Shown here in pieces: positions 1 to 14,105 of a stretch of 35,391 nt of DNA (within the stretch, counting starts at the first letter, position 1; each line of letters starts with the position of its first letter). The notes below the pieces were generated by a model, which did no database searches, was not told the DNA's origin, and was given only the letters and a program-made list of their open reading frames with translations. The stretch is taken from assembly GCA_025201765.1 (NCBI GenBank), contig MU623578.1, positions 1-35,391 on the forward strand, in the 5' to 3' direction. Source of the DNA: Daldinia sp. FL1419 (taxonomy: Eukaryota > Ascomycota > Sordariomycetes > Xylariales > Hypoxylaceae). Made by a program: the position numbers and the translations under genes.

Positions 1-2381
1 TATTAATATATTATCTTACAATTTCCTATATTATAATATAAAATAAATAAATAATAAAAATTAATTTTAATTAATATTAAAATTAAATAAAATTAATGAA
101 TATTTAATATTATAAATGGTTAGATAATTTTATAAAAATGTAGAAATTTTTGCAACTCCCCATACTATAAGAATTAATAATTAATAATATATATTAATTT
201 TAATTAAACAATTTTAAAGGGGATTTTATTAATATAAATTTTTATTTAATTGAAAAAACTATATACCACAAGAAGTCATAAATATGTATATAAGGTATAA
301 AAAAAATCTTAAATTATTTTGATTTATTATATTAATTTAAAATTTATTTAAAAATATTAATAATTAATATTATTTAAAAATTAATTAAATTTGTGATCTT
401 TTGAAATATTTTGTATATATTTCTGATTAGAGGTAATTGTACAATAGCAGAAAACATCCAAAAGTATAGGGGATTTCTCTGGGAATTAATTGGTCAGTTA
501 GGATTGTGGTGCAACTAATGAAATAAGAAAGATATAGATATCTTAAATGTTTAACTTTTGGTTTAAAGAAGATAAGTATGTATTTGCAAGGTAGGTAATT
601 AAAGATATATTAATGATTTTGATAGTAAATAAAAATTTAAAATCAATTAATAAATTTATATGTTATATAAATAATATGGGATATTTAATTATTATTACTT
701 ATTCTTTAAAAATGCCAATCATCTCTTTACCTTAAAAAATTAAAAAAGTGGATATATTTTGTTTTATTATTTTATTCTTATATTATATAATATTATTTAT
801 ATCTTTATTAAATAATGGGATATAATTTAACCTAATAATAATAAATTTATAAATTATAGATTTTTAAAAGATATTTATTATATTGAATCAATTATTAACA
901 TAAATTTTATAAATTGTAATATTAATTTCCTTATACCAAAAGATATGTATAAATAATAATATAAAAAATTACAAATAATTAAATTAAGGAAATAAAATGT
1001 ATTATAAAATATCTTAAACCTAAAAAAAATATTTTATAAAAACCTCTTCTATCATAAACTCAAAATTAATACAAATGTGTTCATACTCTATAAATAAATA
1101 TAAAAATATATATAACCTAATTTTTACCATTGATATTATTTATCAAAAGTGAGATTGTAAAAGGTTTTCTGTGAAAGTATATATATTTCCTTTGTCTTTT
1201 ATTTTAATTATATAAATAATATTATATCTATTAAAATCCTGGTATTAATTAATAAATAGTTAAAATATTAATATAATATATATATATTTTAAGATTTAAA
1301 ATTATTGAGTTATATAATGGAATTATTCTAAATAATATTTTCAAATCTCTAATTATATAAAGAATAATCTAATTACTTCTTAAAAAATATTATTTATAAT
1401 TAATAATAATATTTATTATAATTTATATATTTAATAAAATCATTTTATATTAATGTTTGAAAGGGATATTATTAATTTATATATATTTTATATTAATTTG
1501 GTTATTTTAAATGGGGTGATGCCTTCAATTGATACCTAATAATAAATATTTATATATATAATATCTATATAATTTACCTAAATTTTAACCAAATTAATGA
1601 AATATATCCATAGTTATAATCTTTATATATTAGAAGAGATTAATAAGTTAATTTTATAGTTAAAGTTGGGGTATTAATTATTATTATATAATATACTTAT
1701 TATGTAATTAAATAAGGATATATAAATATTATTTATATATAAATATTTAATATTATTAAATATGAAATATTTAGATAAATAAATAAATAATTAATTATTA
1801 TTAAATTTTTATAATTTAAAATTTATGGGATATTTAGGTATTTAAAATTAAATTTATTATTAATAATAATAAATTTAATTAATTTTTTGAGATTTATAAA
1901 GTGAATATAAATATATTATTTATAAAAATACATATATATATATAAAATTATATAAATTTATAATGTTATATTAATCTTTGGATCTGTTAAAACTTTAAAT
2001 CACTTATTGGTTTTTTTGTTGTTTGGATAATAGATATATTATATTATTAAGGTTGACATAAATTTCTGGATTTTAACCTGCAAAAGCCCCCTTCCTTTTA
2101 TTCTATTTAAAAAACATAAAGAAATTAGAATTAGTTATAGTATTTATAAATATAAAAAATAATAAATTATAATTATAGAATTTTGTGTTATTTTGTTTAT
2201 TGGGATTAATTATTGTTTTCCAAATTTAAGCTTGTTAATTCTAACAATACTGGGAAGTTTTCCCCTCCATATATATTTTAATGTTTTTAATATATAGAAA
2301 TGGCTTTTAATTATATAGTAAATTAGATTTGAAATATTTATTATATTAATTTTTTTTTAAGAAAAGTTTTCTTTTAATAAA
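1..2381. other. AT-rich gene-free stretch
   Basis: Nearly pure A+T with stops in every frame and no recognisable gene. Two patches are less degraded: about 420-600, with mixed-composition sequence such as GTACAATAGCAG and GGTGCAACTAATG, and about 2035-2110, with a CCCCC run. They may be remnants of older sequence that escaped part of the C-to-T decay, but neither holds a readable frame or a named motif. Confidence 0.7.
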
Positions 2382-2633
2382 TTAATAATATTTATTATTA
2401 GATTTTAAATTAATTATGGTAAAGTTAATAATAAAGGGTTTGAAATATTTAATTAATATGGGTAGGTATTTTTTAGGATTATTAGAAGATTTAGTGTTTG
2501 TTGTTTTAGAATTTAAGATCATATAGTTAATAATATTAGGATTATTAGGATTTGTAGCTTTTAGGAGGGGTTGAGAAAATTTATTAGGGTTAATTGACCT
2601 AATGAAATTAACTAAATCAAAATTCCTAACCAT
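2382..2633 (-). pseudogene. Small open frame, probable decayed coding remnant
   Basis: Function not recognised. An 83-codon ATG frame is read on the minus strand. Its residues are varied for such AT-rich DNA: it starts MVRNFDLVNFIRSINPNKF, then has a Asn/Pro/Thr/Ser-rich middle with NPNNPN and NSKTTNTKSSNNPKK, then a hydrophobic and basic tail. Reading on upstream of the ATG in the same frame gives DKE after a TGA, which could be a former CGA (Arg), so the ATG may be internal rather than a true start. No ribosome-binding or promoter context can be judged. It could be a fragment of a transposon or host gene decayed by C-to-T change, or a chance opening. Confidence 0.3.
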
Positions 2634-5340
2634 TTCTTTATCTCAGGATTTTTTAAATAAATAAATTTTTAAAGAGTTAATAATATATTTTTTTTAATTA
2701 TTTTTGTTAGTAATATTATAAAATTTACCAAAAACTTCCTTAAAATTAAAAAAGTTTAAGTAAGCAAAATTGTTTAAAGGACCTAAGGAAGATAACCATA
2801 TAGCCAATTAATTAGCCAAATCTAAAAAGAATAGAAGTATATATTAAAATTAAGATATATTATAAATAAAATAGTTGTAAAGAATAGGTTAAGAAAAAAA
2901 AAGGAGTAAATTGGTAAAATAAGAAGTTAGGGGGTACCTGCTCCTTATATCTACAATCTTATAACTTGTAATTCATTAACTAAATCAAATAACCCTTCCA
3001 ATATAATTATATAAATTTATATCTAAATATTTATTTATTAAGATATTGAATAAATATATTATCACCTTTTTTAATATCCTTAATCCTTATTTTAAAAAAT
3101 AATTAATATATTTATTTTTCTATTATAATATATTTTATACTAATAATATAAAAATTACTATTTTATCTATCTATATTAGGGGATATTGAAATATATCATA
3201 TTATCTTATTTTAAAGGTAATAATTAAATATTTATTATATAAAGATATTTATTTATTATTAAAAACCCTAAAATTAGTATTTAAAATGGTTTAAATTTAA
3301 AAATATCAATTAAATAATTAAATTTTATTTATTTTATTATAATTATATATTTATTTTTATAATATAACAACATTTTAATAAAATTTATTATATTTTTTTA
3401 TTTAATTTAATAAAGAATTATTATTATTATATCATTAAAAAAAACTAATGTATAAAAATAATCTTCAATAAAAATAAATTTTAAATAAAGTAATGCAAAA
3501 ATTAGGATAAATATAAATTTCCTAAAAATTAGGGGGGGGGTTTTAAATCCAAATTCATGGATATTACAAGAGAAATATTCAAAAAATAATCAATTTAAAG
3601 AATTTTCTAATATATTAAAAAGAGTTCATATATATGTTAACCAATATTTTTTTTGTTATAGCTTTATTATTATAATTTAACCAATATTTATTTGTAATTT
3701 ATTAAAAAGTTAATATTAATTTTATATTTCTTATGTAGGAAAATCATTTTATATAATTTATAATAAGAGTTATTTCACAAACAAACTGCCAATGGCACAT
3801 CTAAATTTCTACTATATATTTATTAAAGTTAATTGATATATAAAGTTAAATATCTCTTATATAATTAATTAATTTATAGAATGATAAGCCTTCATAATAA
3901 ACATAAATAATAATAAATCAATCATTCCAACAAAATAAATAACCTGTTATTATTAATATATTATATAATATAAAAGCCATTTAAAAAACTATTTCCCTTA
4001 AATTATAATACCTTATTATTGATATTAATAAATAAGGAATATTCCAAATGATATGGTATAATCTTTATATATGATTTATATTGGACCAAATTAGGTTTTA
4101 AAATTTAAATCCTTAAAAATGATATAGTAAAATTATTTGATATATAAATATTTATATATTATAAATAAAGAAAAGAAAATAAAAATAATAATTTATATTA
4201 ATTTTACTATAAAATTTTATATCTTTTATATTAGAAGATTTTAATAAAGTTCTCTATTAGGTACTTGAAATAGGAATAATATAAGTAGGATAATCAAAAT
4301 AAATCTACTTAATGTTTAAATAATCTTCTAATATATATATATTATTAATTTCTAAATTTGTAATTAATAGAATTCTATTATTATAAAATTTATTAATTAA
4401 AATAATAAAATATTTAATATTTTTAAATTTAATATATTGAACCCATATTTTAATTGATATATTTATAAATATATTAATAAAAGTTTGAAAAGTTAACCAA
4501 TTTTTTATTATTTTTATAATAAAATATTTATATATAAAATATTATACAATTTCATTTTGTAATTCTATAGGAAGATATAATTATGGCAAATTGATATATA
4601 ATGTTAAATATAAATAAAGTCAAATAAACCATTATTCTTTTTTAGATAAAAAAAACTTAAATGTATAAATAATTACTTATTAAAAATTATATAATTTGAA
4701 GTTTAAAAATTTAATATATTCCAAATTATAAATTATAATATGATTATAATTATTAAAAAATATATATTAATATCATATATATCAAATAAATTTATTATTA
4801 TTAATAAATTCTATATTATAGAAAAAAGGTTAGAATAATTTATTATCTATATAAATTATTTATTTTATTAATTAAAAATTTATAATTTTAAAAATAAGAA
4901 TTATTATTTGGAATAAGTTTTATATTAATTAAAAAATTGTATTAATAAAGACCATACCAATAAGGTATCCATTAAATTATTATTATTATAATTGTTATAA
5001 TAAAAGTAATTATATTAATATAATAAAGAAAATTAAGAAATATTGTAAATGTTTTGAAGATGTAATAGAATAAGTTGTTATATTAAATTTAAATATGGAT
5101 AATAAAAGTAATAATTGTAAGATATCCCTACTAAACTTATTATTTATATTTAACTTTAATATGCATCTTTATTAAGTACTTCTTAAGTGGGTATATCCTA
5201 CCTATTATTATATATAAAATACTTAAGGTAGAATAATATTAAAAGAATTGGTGAATTCCCTATTAAGGTAGATTATATTATATAATTAATATAATACAGG
5301 TAAATATGGAAGATTATTATGATGGCTGAATTTTGCCATA
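2634..5340. other. AT-rich gene-free stretch with a G9 run
   Basis: No gene seen. It contains a G homopolymer (3532-3540), an isolated GGGGGTACC patch near 2931-2945 and a less degraded patch from about 5290. The segment 3058-3085 resembles one end of the short inverted-repeat elements at 7421 and 16766, but I found no matching second end. Confidence 0.65.
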
Positions 5341-6038
5341 TGTAAGATTTTTGGCCCTAGCCTTTATATATCTTAAAAATTACCCTGTAGTTAGGAATGT
5401 TTTCTTTTACTGTTCTATCGCATATATAAATATCAAATAATCAATTAGGAAAGTTGGTAGGGTTGTTATGCCAAAAGGTAGGTACGAAGGCTGGAACCAA
5501 AAGATTTGTATATGGTTAAAGCTTGTCTACTGTATGTGATTGTTTTATTTTTTTATTTATATTATATCTGCTACCTACTAAGTTAAGATTTTAAGAGTAA
5601 TTTCTCCAAATATTAAGTTTATAGTGGTATTAATTATTATAGCTTAAATAATATAATATAAATCTTTTTAATTAATATATATTTTACTAAATTTTACAAA
5701 ATCTATAATAGTATTAAATAATATAAAAGAATTAAATAATTAATATCTAAGGTTAAGATTATGTTGTATGAAGGTTGGGGCCAAAAGTCTTATATATTTA
5801 TATATATAGGTTTGGTAGGGTATGTATAGGTTAAAAAAATTTATATTATATTATTTAAATTATAGTGGTTGATATTGTTATAAATTTAATAATAAATTAT
5901 TGGAATTTAGTAAAAATGGTATTATTAAGATTATAAATTAATAAATAGTTAATATAATATGTATAAAAATGAAGATAATTGTATATGGTGATTAAAGCTT
6001 TAATTATATGTAAGACTTCTGGTCCCAACCTTTATATA
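5341..6038. repeat. Cluster of four ~28-bp inverted/direct motifs
   Basis: A motif close to GAAGGTTGGGGCCAAAAGTC followed by TTATATA occurs four times. It is on the plus strand at 5486-5512 and 5770-5795, and as its reverse complement at 5341-5370 and 6009-6038, giving the order minus, plus, plus, minus. The copies differ mainly by C/T and G/A. Two also share a neighbouring block, ATATGGTTAAAGCTT near 5510-5524 and ATGGTGATTAAAGCTTT near 5985-6001. The outer copies face each other like terminal inverted repeats of a ~700-bp element. No reading frame lies between them. It may be a decayed non-autonomous transposon or nested copies of a smaller one. Confidence 0.55.
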
Positions 6039-7420
6039 AATAATATTTAAATTTATTAATAAATGTATATTAAAATTTAATTATTCCTTTCTTTATAAAT
6101 GATATACCCCTTCCATCTTAAAACCTTATCCTTATTATTTATATTTAAATTTATTATATATAATATTAGATTTTATTATTCTTAATATTATTTTAATAAT
6201 AATATTTAGGTTCTTATTGTTTTTCTAAAGATCCCTTATTATGTTTAGAATATATAATATCTTATAATCTCTGATTCTTTAAGTTCTACCTATATATAAG
6301 AGATAAAGATCCATATTATTCACTAATATTTTTAATGTTTATATATATTATATTAATAAAGGATAATCTATATTTAATATATTCTAAACCTTTATATTTT
6401 GGTTGGGTATAATTAAGGTATATTATAATGGGATATTTTCTTTAATAATTCATATAGTTTTAAGGAGATTGGGATTAAATCTATAATTATTATTTTCTAA
6501 TAATCTAGGTAAATAATTATTTTTATTTAATGATTATATTATATTATTATTTTTATAAAAAAATTAATTATAAAAGTTGATATTTTTAGTTGTGAAGGTA
6601 TATATATTAAATAAATTAAATATATTAATAACCTATTTATATGTATTAAAGGCTTTAGTTTTGATTTTTATTATGTTATCATTTATTTTTTTATTTTTTT
6701 AAAAATAAAGGATTATTACATTGCCTTATGAATTAAGTGTATTTATATGCCTATTAATTTGTTAGAATAATTTTTAATTTATATATTGTTTAGATATTGG
6801 TATGAAATTTTTATATATTGGAAAAAATATTATGAATAGTATTTATTAAAAATATAAGGTAATTATTTTATAATAAATTTCTAATTTATTATTTTTTATT
6901 TTTTGATAATAATATCTTAATATTTTATATATTATAACCTTCTTTTTTTTTATATATTAAATTATAATAGAAAAATAATTTTTATTCCTTTTTATAATAT
7001 AAAATAAAATATGAACAATTTATTTAAGAAATTGAGAAGGTTAAATAAAGAATATATTTTAAATTAGGTATAAATACTATATCCTAAATATATATATTTA
7101 AAAATAAATTATATAGGTATCTATACCTAAATATATATATTATAAATTATTTATATATAAAATTAAATCAATTTTTATATATTTATATATTCATTAATTT
7201 AAGGCTTTTATTAAATAATATATACTTATAATAGGAATGTAATAGGTTGTTGGCATTATTTGGAAGAATAATATAGAGTTTGTAAGGTAATATCAATTAT
7301 TAATAATTTTTTTTTCCAATATAATAATAGGATAATTAATATTTATGTAGATTTTAATTAAATTTTAATAATAGAGGTTTATATATATATTTAATACTTT
7401 AAACCACTTAAAATTTTTAA
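6039..7420. other. AT-rich gene-free stretch
   Basis: Only A/T-rich sequence with short TATATA runs and scattered GG/CC doublets. I see no gene, repeat array or island. Confidence 0.7.
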
Positions 7421-7628
7421 ACATGCAAATAGGCATCAAAAAAACTAACATATTTTCTACCAAAATATACAGAAATATCAAATATTAAATTAATATTTAA
7501 ATAATAATATAAACTTCTAAAAAATTAATTAAAATTAATATAATATAATATTTAATAAGAAATATGAAATATTATGTTAATATTTAATAGGGGAGTGTAT
7601 CATCTTTTTTAATGCCTACCTGGCATGT
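7421..7628. mobile_element. MITE-like element, copy 1 (208 bp)
   Basis: The left end ACATGCAAATAGGCAT followed by CAAAAAA and the right end TTTTTTAATGCCTACCTGGC followed by ATGT are imperfect inverted repeats. The inner part AGGCATYAAAAAA matches closely and the outer ACATGC matches exactly. The interior is AT-rich with no reading frame. It aligns as a direct repeat with 16766-17029: both share the AGGYATYAAAAAA end, a phrase near CAAATATTAAATTAATATTT, and a TTTTTTAAT(A/G)CCT end. The two copies differ mostly by transitions. TIRs, small size and lack of coding are typical of miniature inverted-repeat transposable elements. A target-site duplication is not clear and the superfamily is unknown. 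Confidence 0.65.
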
Positions 7629-10600
7629 GGGAAAAGTTCAATAATTAATAAAAATAAATTAGTGGGATTGGAAGTTTTATTAAATTTATAATATTATAAA
7701 CCTTTACCTAATTATTTGTTTATAAGATTCTTAAATAATATTATTTTCACCCAATCCTATTTAGATTAAGGATTGTTATATCTAATTTGAAAATAATCTT
7801 TGAATTAAATATACCAATATATAACTTCTTTATTTTCTTATTAAGGTAAAGTTAGAATAATTAAATAAATAGGATAAATATATAGCCTATGTTAGTAAAA
7901 TTTTAATTAAATTAAATAATAATAATATATTTATTAATAAAAATAAATTACAAATATTTAAATTAAAAGTATATTAGTAAAAAACCATTAAAAATAATAA
8001 ATTAAATGATTTTATTTGGATAATTAATCATTTATTATTATTAATCTATATTATATTTATTTTTATTATATTTGATGATTATTTTTTATATAAGGTTCTT
8101 AATGAAATGAAATTATTTATTATTAAAATATTATATAATATAAAAGATCTAATTTAAAATCACCTTCAAAATTGATTTAATGAATTTTAAGATTAGTTCC
8201 TTCATAGTTAATTTATAGGTATGTTTATTAAATTATAATAAATGGAAATAATAAATGGATTATATTTAATAAATATATATTTTAATTATAATAACTTATA
8301 AGATTTTTTAATAGTTTTGGTATATATAGGTGGTAGGGTAATTTTATAATATCTTTTTTCCTATATTAACATACCTAATATAATTTGAGGAAGTGATAAA
8401 GAATAATTATTTTTAAATAATTTATTTTTAATTTTTTAAAATTAAAATAGAGTTATGTAATATCTATAGGAATTATTAAAGAAAGGTATTATTTTTATAT
8501 TTATTGATGATTTTGGAAAGTAGTTATTTATTATTATCAATTATATATATAAGAAGATCTAAAGGATTCTCCCATTTATTAAATTAAAATAATTTATATT
8601 TAGGTTAATTATACATAACTTTCCAAAATATAAATATTTAGAGGTTATATTATAAATAAGATTAATAATTATTATAAATATAATTAATATTTTTTTTAAT
8701 TTTTTATTATTAATTAAATTTATATTATTTATTTTTAAATATATATTTGATTACTTTATTAATAATTCTTTTATTAATTACCTTAGGCTCTTTCAAACCT
8801 TCCAAACTATTAAAGTATATTTATTAGCATTTTATTTTTAAAATAAAATTTTAAATATAAAATTTATGAATAGGATTTAAATAATATTATTTCTATTTAA
8901 TTATTTAGTTTTAAGAGTAAAGTTAAAGGAAATTGTTCTATTTTATATTATAAGAAAGTTATCTAAAAACACCCATAAAATCTTAAAGGTTTTATTATAT
9001 TTACTCATTTATATTAATAAATAATCAAATATTTTTAAAAAAAATTCATTATTATTCAGTATATAATTATATTAGGATTGGGGTAATCTTTTAACTACTT
9101 TTTTTATATTATTATCTTTTAAAATATATAATAATAAAAGGATTTCTATATTAAAAAATATAATATATGATAGGATATATTTTTGTTGTGGTTGGTTATT
9201 TTGATATTAGTGCTAGTTTTTTTATATTAAGAAATATTTCTAAATCTTTTTTAACCAATTTAAAGGTAGGTTACTTGGTAAAACAAGGATTTATTAGGTA
9301 GCAATTATGTACAAATTAGGTTATTATAGTATAATTATATTATAGTTAATTAATAAATTGAATATATTAAAGTTGTTGCAAAATATATTTGACAGATTAA
9401 ATATGATCTATTTGAAATTTATTTTGGGTGAAGTCCATATAATGGTTGATTTTAGTATTAAAAAAATTCACTTTAATATAACATTAAAAATCTTTTAAGA
9501 AATGAATATAAAATTTTTTAAGATTTTATTATATATATGAAATATATATTGATTCCAGGTTTTTATTATTATAACAATTATATATTATATTAAGAGTAAT
9601 AAAGAGATTTTATCTTTATAGGAAAAGGTTAAAAAAATATCCCACAATTATAAATAATTAAAAGGATATAATAATATGATTATTAATCTTTTTATAAGCA
9701 AATTAACCTACCATTTACACAACAATTCATAAACCAATAAATTACTATGAAAAATAATATTAATTTTTAAAAAATTAAAATAATAAAATTATTTTATAGG
9801 ATATGGTACAATATGGTTTGTTATAGTAGCAAATTTATTTAAAGTCTTTTTAGAAAATAATATAAATTGAAATAACCTACTTCATAAATTATAATATATT
9901 TTATTCTAATTATCTAATAATTAAAATAAAATATAAAATAAACCTAATTAAATACCATTCTCATTAACTTTAATTTCATATAAAAATTATAAATTATATA
10001 ATAAAAATATAATTTAAATTCTATATTCTCTATTACATCATATAAAATATTATACACTCTTTTAAATATTCTAACATTAATTAAAACAAGGGATTATAAA
10101 TAAAAATATTATTAAAATTTTTAATAACAAATTTAATAATATGATTATATAAGTTAATTTATATTTCCAATAAAATTTGATTTTCCTATTCTAATAATTT
10201 TAATTTAATTCCCAATTTTAAAATTTTATATTTCAATTTAAGTAACTTTTTTTAAATTTTATATATAATTATTAATACCTTTACAATTTTATATATAATA
10301 TTTATTAATTCAGTAACCTTAAATTCTTTTAATTTATTTTAATTACATTTATTAAACTCACCAATAAAATTTAATTCATTTAAGGATATTATTATATATA
10401 AAAATGACTTTAAAAGGAACCAAAAGCTAAATTACTATTGTTACTATTATTTCCTCCCCTTGAAAGACTATTTATGGTAATATTTAATATGGGTAGGATA
10501 AGGTTTAAATTCTTTATAATATTTCTTAAAATTAAAATATTAATTATATAAAAAAGACATCTTAAAGATTTAATTTTATAAGAATAAATAAATAATATAT

Positions 10601-12131
10601 AAAGTGTAAATAATTATAAGACCCAATAAAAAAGAAATAATATATATCCCATTAATCTTAATAAAAATACATTTATTTATATTATTATTATAGGATAATA
10701 AAATATATAAACAATTATAACTAATATTTATATATAATCTTGCATTTTTCCCTTTAAAAAGTTAAGGTTGTCTTAATTTAGGAATATTTTTGTTAAGAGG
10801 TTACAATAATAATTAAAACTTTTATTGCAATTATTTTATTTATATTTTATATATAAGTAATTATTTAATATAAATTCTTTAAACTATAACAACTTATAGT
10901 AAAATAAAATTTGAAGGTATTTAATATTTTTTAAAAGGCTATCCCATATATCCTTTAAAATCTTTTATTATTCCTTCCTTTTTTATAATAGGTTTAAAAT
11001 TATTTATTAATTTTATATAGGGTATATTTATAAATATTGGATATTAAGAAATTCTTTGGTACGTAATTTTAAATGTTATTATGAGTAAAATTAAAGATAT
11101 TAAAGGTATATTAAAGTTCTATCTGTATTTATAATATTTAATAATAAATTTTATTTACTATTATTACTCTTAAAGAATATACCATGTATAAATTATAACC
11201 TTAATGGTATTTAAAGTCTTTTATATTATACCTTTATTTTAAAATTAATTAGTTTAATTAAGATTTAAATATATATAAAGTATTTATGTATTGCCTAGAT
11301 TTTGGATTTACTTAAAAACATTAATTAATCTTTTAAAAATATTGGCAAACATTTTTGGGTTATATTTTAATAATTGTCCAATTATTTTAATGTATTTTTT
11401 ATGATTATTATTTAACTAATTTATAATGGTTTAAATTGATTCATAATTATTAAATATTCCTTGGCATGGTAAGAAATTATTATTTTGCCATTAGGAAATG
11501 AGTTATATATTTTATTTATTAATTTTTATTTGTAGGATATTAATTTAAATTTTAAATTTATTATATAATTGATATAGGTTGTTAAGGAATTTCATAAGTA
11601 TATCATTTATTTTATAGAGGTGTGTTATATTTATTTTATTTATAATATTGTGAGGTGCTTTTAAATAATAAAGTAAGTAGGATGGAGTTTTTAGCCTTTA
11701 AGGATTGGAATTAAATAATTTTATATATATAATATAATTTATTTGGTATATTAAAATTTTGATATATTTTTTTGGGGGAAAATTTAATAATATAGTTTAG
11801 AATGTAGTGTAACCTTCCAACTTTAATAAATTTAATTATTTAATAAGGTTTGGGAAATATATTATTATAATAATAATGTAAATATGATTATTATTGAAGT
11901 ATGGATCCAAGAGTTTCTTAATGGCGATAGTAATTTTCTTAATTTAGGAAGGAATATTATATATAATTTATGTAGGTTATCCTATTATTTAAAAGGTTGT
12001 ATATATTAAATTATATAAATATATACAATTTTGGTAATATATATTAGGGATTAATAAAAATAAATTATGGGTAGGTATATGTATCAAAAAAGTTTACCAT
12101 TATATTAATATTTAAAACTAATTTTACATAT
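7629..12131. other. AT-rich gene-free stretch with a skew switch
   Basis: No gene found. The part at about 9880-10400 has many C and almost no G on the plus strand, while about 10900-12000 leans toward G and T. Slightly less degraded spots lie near 9180-9310 and 10430-10510, without a readable frame. Confidence 0.65.
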
Positions 12132-12290
12132 ATATGTATTTAGGGGTGTGTAGAATTAAAATGGATGGATATATACGTTGAATTTAATGGATAATAATAT
12201 TAAATAATAAATAAAAATAATTATTATTTTTAATATAAATATATTGGTAATTATAATATAAAGTACATCTACACCCCCTTATAATACATA
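12132..12290. mobile_element. Short TIR element (~159 bp), MITE-like
   Basis: The left end reads ATATGTATTTAGGGGTGTGT then AGA. The right end reads TCTACACCCCCTTATAATAC then ATA. The reverse complement of the right end matches the left with a two-base gap and a few mismatches, giving TIRs of about 22 bp. The interior is AT-rich, with a near-palindromic AATAATAAATAAAAATAATT core and no frame. The ends differ from those of the elements at 7421 and 16766, so this is a separate family. Only one copy is visible here. Confidence 0.5.
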
Positions 12291-14099
12291 TCCTTTTTTA
12301 TCTTTTATTATTATATATTTAAAAAAAATAATAGCCTATAAATGTTTTAAAAAAACATTTAATAATATAATTTTAAAAATAATTAATAAGGGTATAATTA
12401 ATATATCTATTAAAGATATAATTGAAGAAAATTTATTATTTATGATAGATATTAAGGTGATATATAATATGATAGAGATAGGTTACTTTTATTTATAGTA
12501 GAAGTAATTTGGTAATTCCCATTAAAAATTATAATTGAAAAATTAAATTCTAACTTTAAATAAAAAATATTTTAATCTTTTTAAATTTGTTATAAAATTA
12601 ATCATTTAAGAAAGAAATCATTAAAAAAAATTTAAATAATAAGTTTAATTTATTAGAAGAAATTAGTACTAAAAATAAAATTAATGAATATATAATGGTT
12701 TACAATTTTGTTTTAATTGAAGAATTTATTTAATTCTAATTTGAAAACATGATTTTATGGAGGTTTTAAGCTAATTTACCAATTATTATAATTAATAAAT
12801 AGGTATTAATATTAAATTATTTAGGAATCTAAAGGGTTTCTTATAATATTTAATATTATTGGATAATAAGTGGTATTAAATATATTATTATAATGATAAT
12901 ATCTTAATGTTTTAAAATAAATATAATATTATATATATATGTATAGGTGGCTTATAAAACCATATTATTATGTAATAATTTTAAGTTAAAGGCATATCAT
13001 ACATATGAATTCATATATAAATGAATATATATCTAATTAAACAACATTTCCTTAATATTTTTGTATAAAATCATTTCAACAAACTAATATTATTATTATA
13101 AGTATTTTTAAATATCCCCCTCCCCCTTAAGCCATTAGGTAAGATATTAAAATTAAGTACTTATTGGGGAACCAGATTCCCCTATAATAAAATGTAATAT
13201 ATTATATCCCCTGCTTATCTGTAGTTGGATATATAAAGAAACTATTTGATTAAAGTTAAGAATACCATACTTCTCTTTAAATAATAAACCAATAACTTAT
13301 TTAATCCTTTTACCTAAAATAAAAAATCCTTAAGAAAATAATATTTTTTAGCTTTTAGAATACTTTAATAAACATTTATATTACCTTATATGATTAAATT
13401 GCAAATGAAAATAAACCTAAAGTAATAATAAAAATTCAATTAATAAAATATTTTAGATTAATTTTATTATATAATTAATATATTAAAATGCCAAATTAAA
13501 GGTAAAAAGAATTGAGCATTATTATGGTTAGGCTTTATTGTGGAAAAGAATTCAAAGCCTAAAAACAGAAATTGTAAATTGTAAAAGAAAGATTATATAT
13601 ATACTTTATAAAATAATTAATCCCAATTTTAAAAATAAATTACTAAAGTAGAAAAGCTTAAGAAGAAAGTATAAAAATTAATAATATATTATTTTATAAG
13701 ATCCTTTCTAATATTATATAAATAAATATTATAATATATCTTCTAATATTTTGGATTAAAATTTATTATCTTTATTATAAATATAACTAATTTATATTCT
13801 TATAGAAGAAATAGGTTAATTATTTATACTATTAAAAACTCTAAAGGATCCTCTAGAGGATATGTTGGAATATATATTTATTAAGATATTATTATTACAA
13901 ATTAAACACTTTATACCTAATTATTTATTTAATATTTTAAAAAAATATTTATTTAAAATTAATAATATATTAATAATTATTATTAAAATATTATATTCTA
14001 ATTATAATTATTATTAGATTATATTTGAAATTTTAAATATTAAAATAGAATATATTAATTATAAATTATTTAATATTAATATAAAGATTGATGGTAGGC
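12291..14099. other. AT-rich gene-free stretch with small hairpins
   Basis: No gene seen. It contains the inverted repeat AAATGTTTT-AAA-AAAACATTT at 12340-12360 and a less degraded C-rich patch at about 13105-13240. Short charged translations near 12640-12740 (plus strand) are too brief to interpret. Confidence 0.6.
13166..13182. other. Perfect GC hairpin GGGGAA/TTCCCC
   Basis: A 6-bp perfect stem GGGGAA (13166-13171) and TTCCCC (13177-13182) closes a 5-base loop CCAGA. It is conspicuous in a background that is almost all A/T. It has no U-tract and no gene upstream, so I do not call it a terminator. It may be part of a decayed element. Confidence 0.5.
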
Positions 14100-14105
14100 T
14101 TTAAT

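Noticed and set aside
3058..3085. Possible third copy of the 7421/16766 TIR end (also one near 22421)
   Set aside because: Only one end matches in each place and no partner end lies within 300 bp; A/T-rich similarity is likely by chance.
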